From Neorhizobium sp. JUb45 (GTDB lineage Bacteria; Pseudomonadota; Alphaproteobacteria; Rhizobiales; Rhizobiaceae), in the NCBI RefSeq assembly GCF_004343585.1, contig NZ_SLYW01000003.1, forward strand, positions 847,857 through 911,856: a DNA stretch of 64,000 nucleotides, read 5' to 3'. Positions 63,731 through 64,000 of this stretch are shown in pieces (the first letter of the stretch is position 1; every line of letters begins with the position of its first letter). The notes beneath the pieces were generated by a model that saw only the letters and a list, made by a program, of their open reading frames with translations, had not been told where the DNA came from and ran no database searches. Made by a program: the position numbers and the translations under genes.

Positions 63731-63754
63731 CCGGGGCGTGTCCTTGCGCCCCGG
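63731..63754. other. GC-rich hairpin downstream of the asparaginase gene
   Basis: CCGGGGCG (63731-63738) pairs with CGCCCCGG (63747-63754) over an 8-base loop. No T-run follows, so it may be only a weak terminator. Apart from this and the rrn-like promoter, nothing was recognised between 63611 and 64000. Confidence 0.4.
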
Positions 63755-63886
63755 CTTCCCGCATTCTGATACGTTGTTTTGTTTGATCAATTGCGGGTCT
63801 TGAAAAAAAATTGGCCGCGAAACCCTTGTGGCTCAGGGGATGCGCATTTTTCCGCTTCGAAACATGACATTTTTGCGAAGTTGGTG

Positions 63887-63916
63887 TTGACTTGAGGAAG
63901 TGGTGGGGACTATAAC
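63887..63916 (+). promoter_or_regulatory. Strong rrn-type promoter
   Basis: TTGACT (63887-63892), an 18-base spacer and TATAAC (63911-63916) are followed by a GC-rich discriminator, CCCGGTCACTGACGAGG. This layout resembles rhizobial rRNA operon promoters. The sequence up to 64000 has a leader-like TTCGTTCTAAAGAAACC but no 16S start, so the rRNA operon would begin outside. Confidence 0.55.
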
Positions 63917-64000
63917 CCGGTCACTGACGAGGGCGGCGGCGCTGCTAGCGACGATGTCCTTCGTTCTAAAGAAACCTACATAAGATTGGCGAATGCTGGT

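Noticed and set aside
1..64000. tRNA genes, prophage or integrase genes
   Set aside because: No cloverleaf-like sequences with a conserved T-arm, no attachment-site repeats and no integrase or phage structural genes were found by eye.

Overview
The window looks like a catabolic accessory stretch of a Rhizobiaceae genome (Agrobacterium/Rhizobium type). The evidence is high GC with strongly biased codon use, dense short-spaced operons, many ABC importers, a RIME-like intergenic palindrome, single-domain sugar ATPases of the rhizobial type, and an rrn-like promoter at the right edge. This placement is inferred from gene content only.

Region 1 (1-5100): uronate catabolism. uxaB, a zinc alcohol dehydrogenase and uxaA (cut by the left edge) form a minus-strand operon divergent from a GntR regulator. 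Region 2 (4780-8590): a cobalamin riboswitch precedes a FecBCD/BtuFCD-type importer whose last translationally coupled gene encodes a pseudoazurin. A bidirectional terminator separates this from region 3 (8646-13280), a 1303-residue protein built almost wholly of 8-residue repeats, with a long AT-rich upstream region. Region 4 (13288-26252): a His-rich cupin protein, an L-idonate dehydrogenase-like enzyme, galactonate dehydratase (dgoD), uronate isomerase (uxaC), and an AraC-controlled operon with a sugar ABC importer, a GH28 polygalacturonase and a GH105 hydrolase. Neither glycosidase has an evident export signal, which suggests that pectin oligomers are imported and then cut in the cytoplasm. 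UxaC, UxaB and UxaA would take released galacturonate to 2-keto-3-deoxygluconate.

Region 5 (26307-36008): a small conserved protein, two paralogous overlapping GntR regulators and quiC (3-dehydroshikimate dehydratase fused to an HPPD-like domain). Divergent from these is an operon with an amino-acid-type ABC importer, a type II dehydroquinase, an AroE-like dehydrogenase and a Gfo/Idh oxidoreductase. Together they look like a quinate/shikimate uptake and catabolism unit leading to protocatechuate. The dehydroquinase and AroE-like enzymes have unusual active-site residues.

Region 6 (36131-48800): a LacI regulator, paired palindromic operators and a long operon for inositol: an inositol dehydrogenase-like protein, a CUT2-type importer, a second oxidoreductase, iolC (fused to DUF2090), iolD, iolE, iolB and an extra TIM-barrel isomerase. 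Region 7 (48844-63610): an HxlR regulator, a MalT/LuxR-like regulator and, divergent from it, a peptide-type ABC importer interleaved with two HyuA-like plus DUF917 (S-methyl-thiohydantoin desulfurase-type) gene pairs in mirror order. A terminator and an isoaspartyl peptidase/asparaginase follow. This last locus is the least explained metabolic system in the window and may handle a cyclic amide, hydantoin or thiohydantoin-like compound. The right end (63611-64000) carries an rrn-type promoter, so an rRNA operon probably starts just outside.
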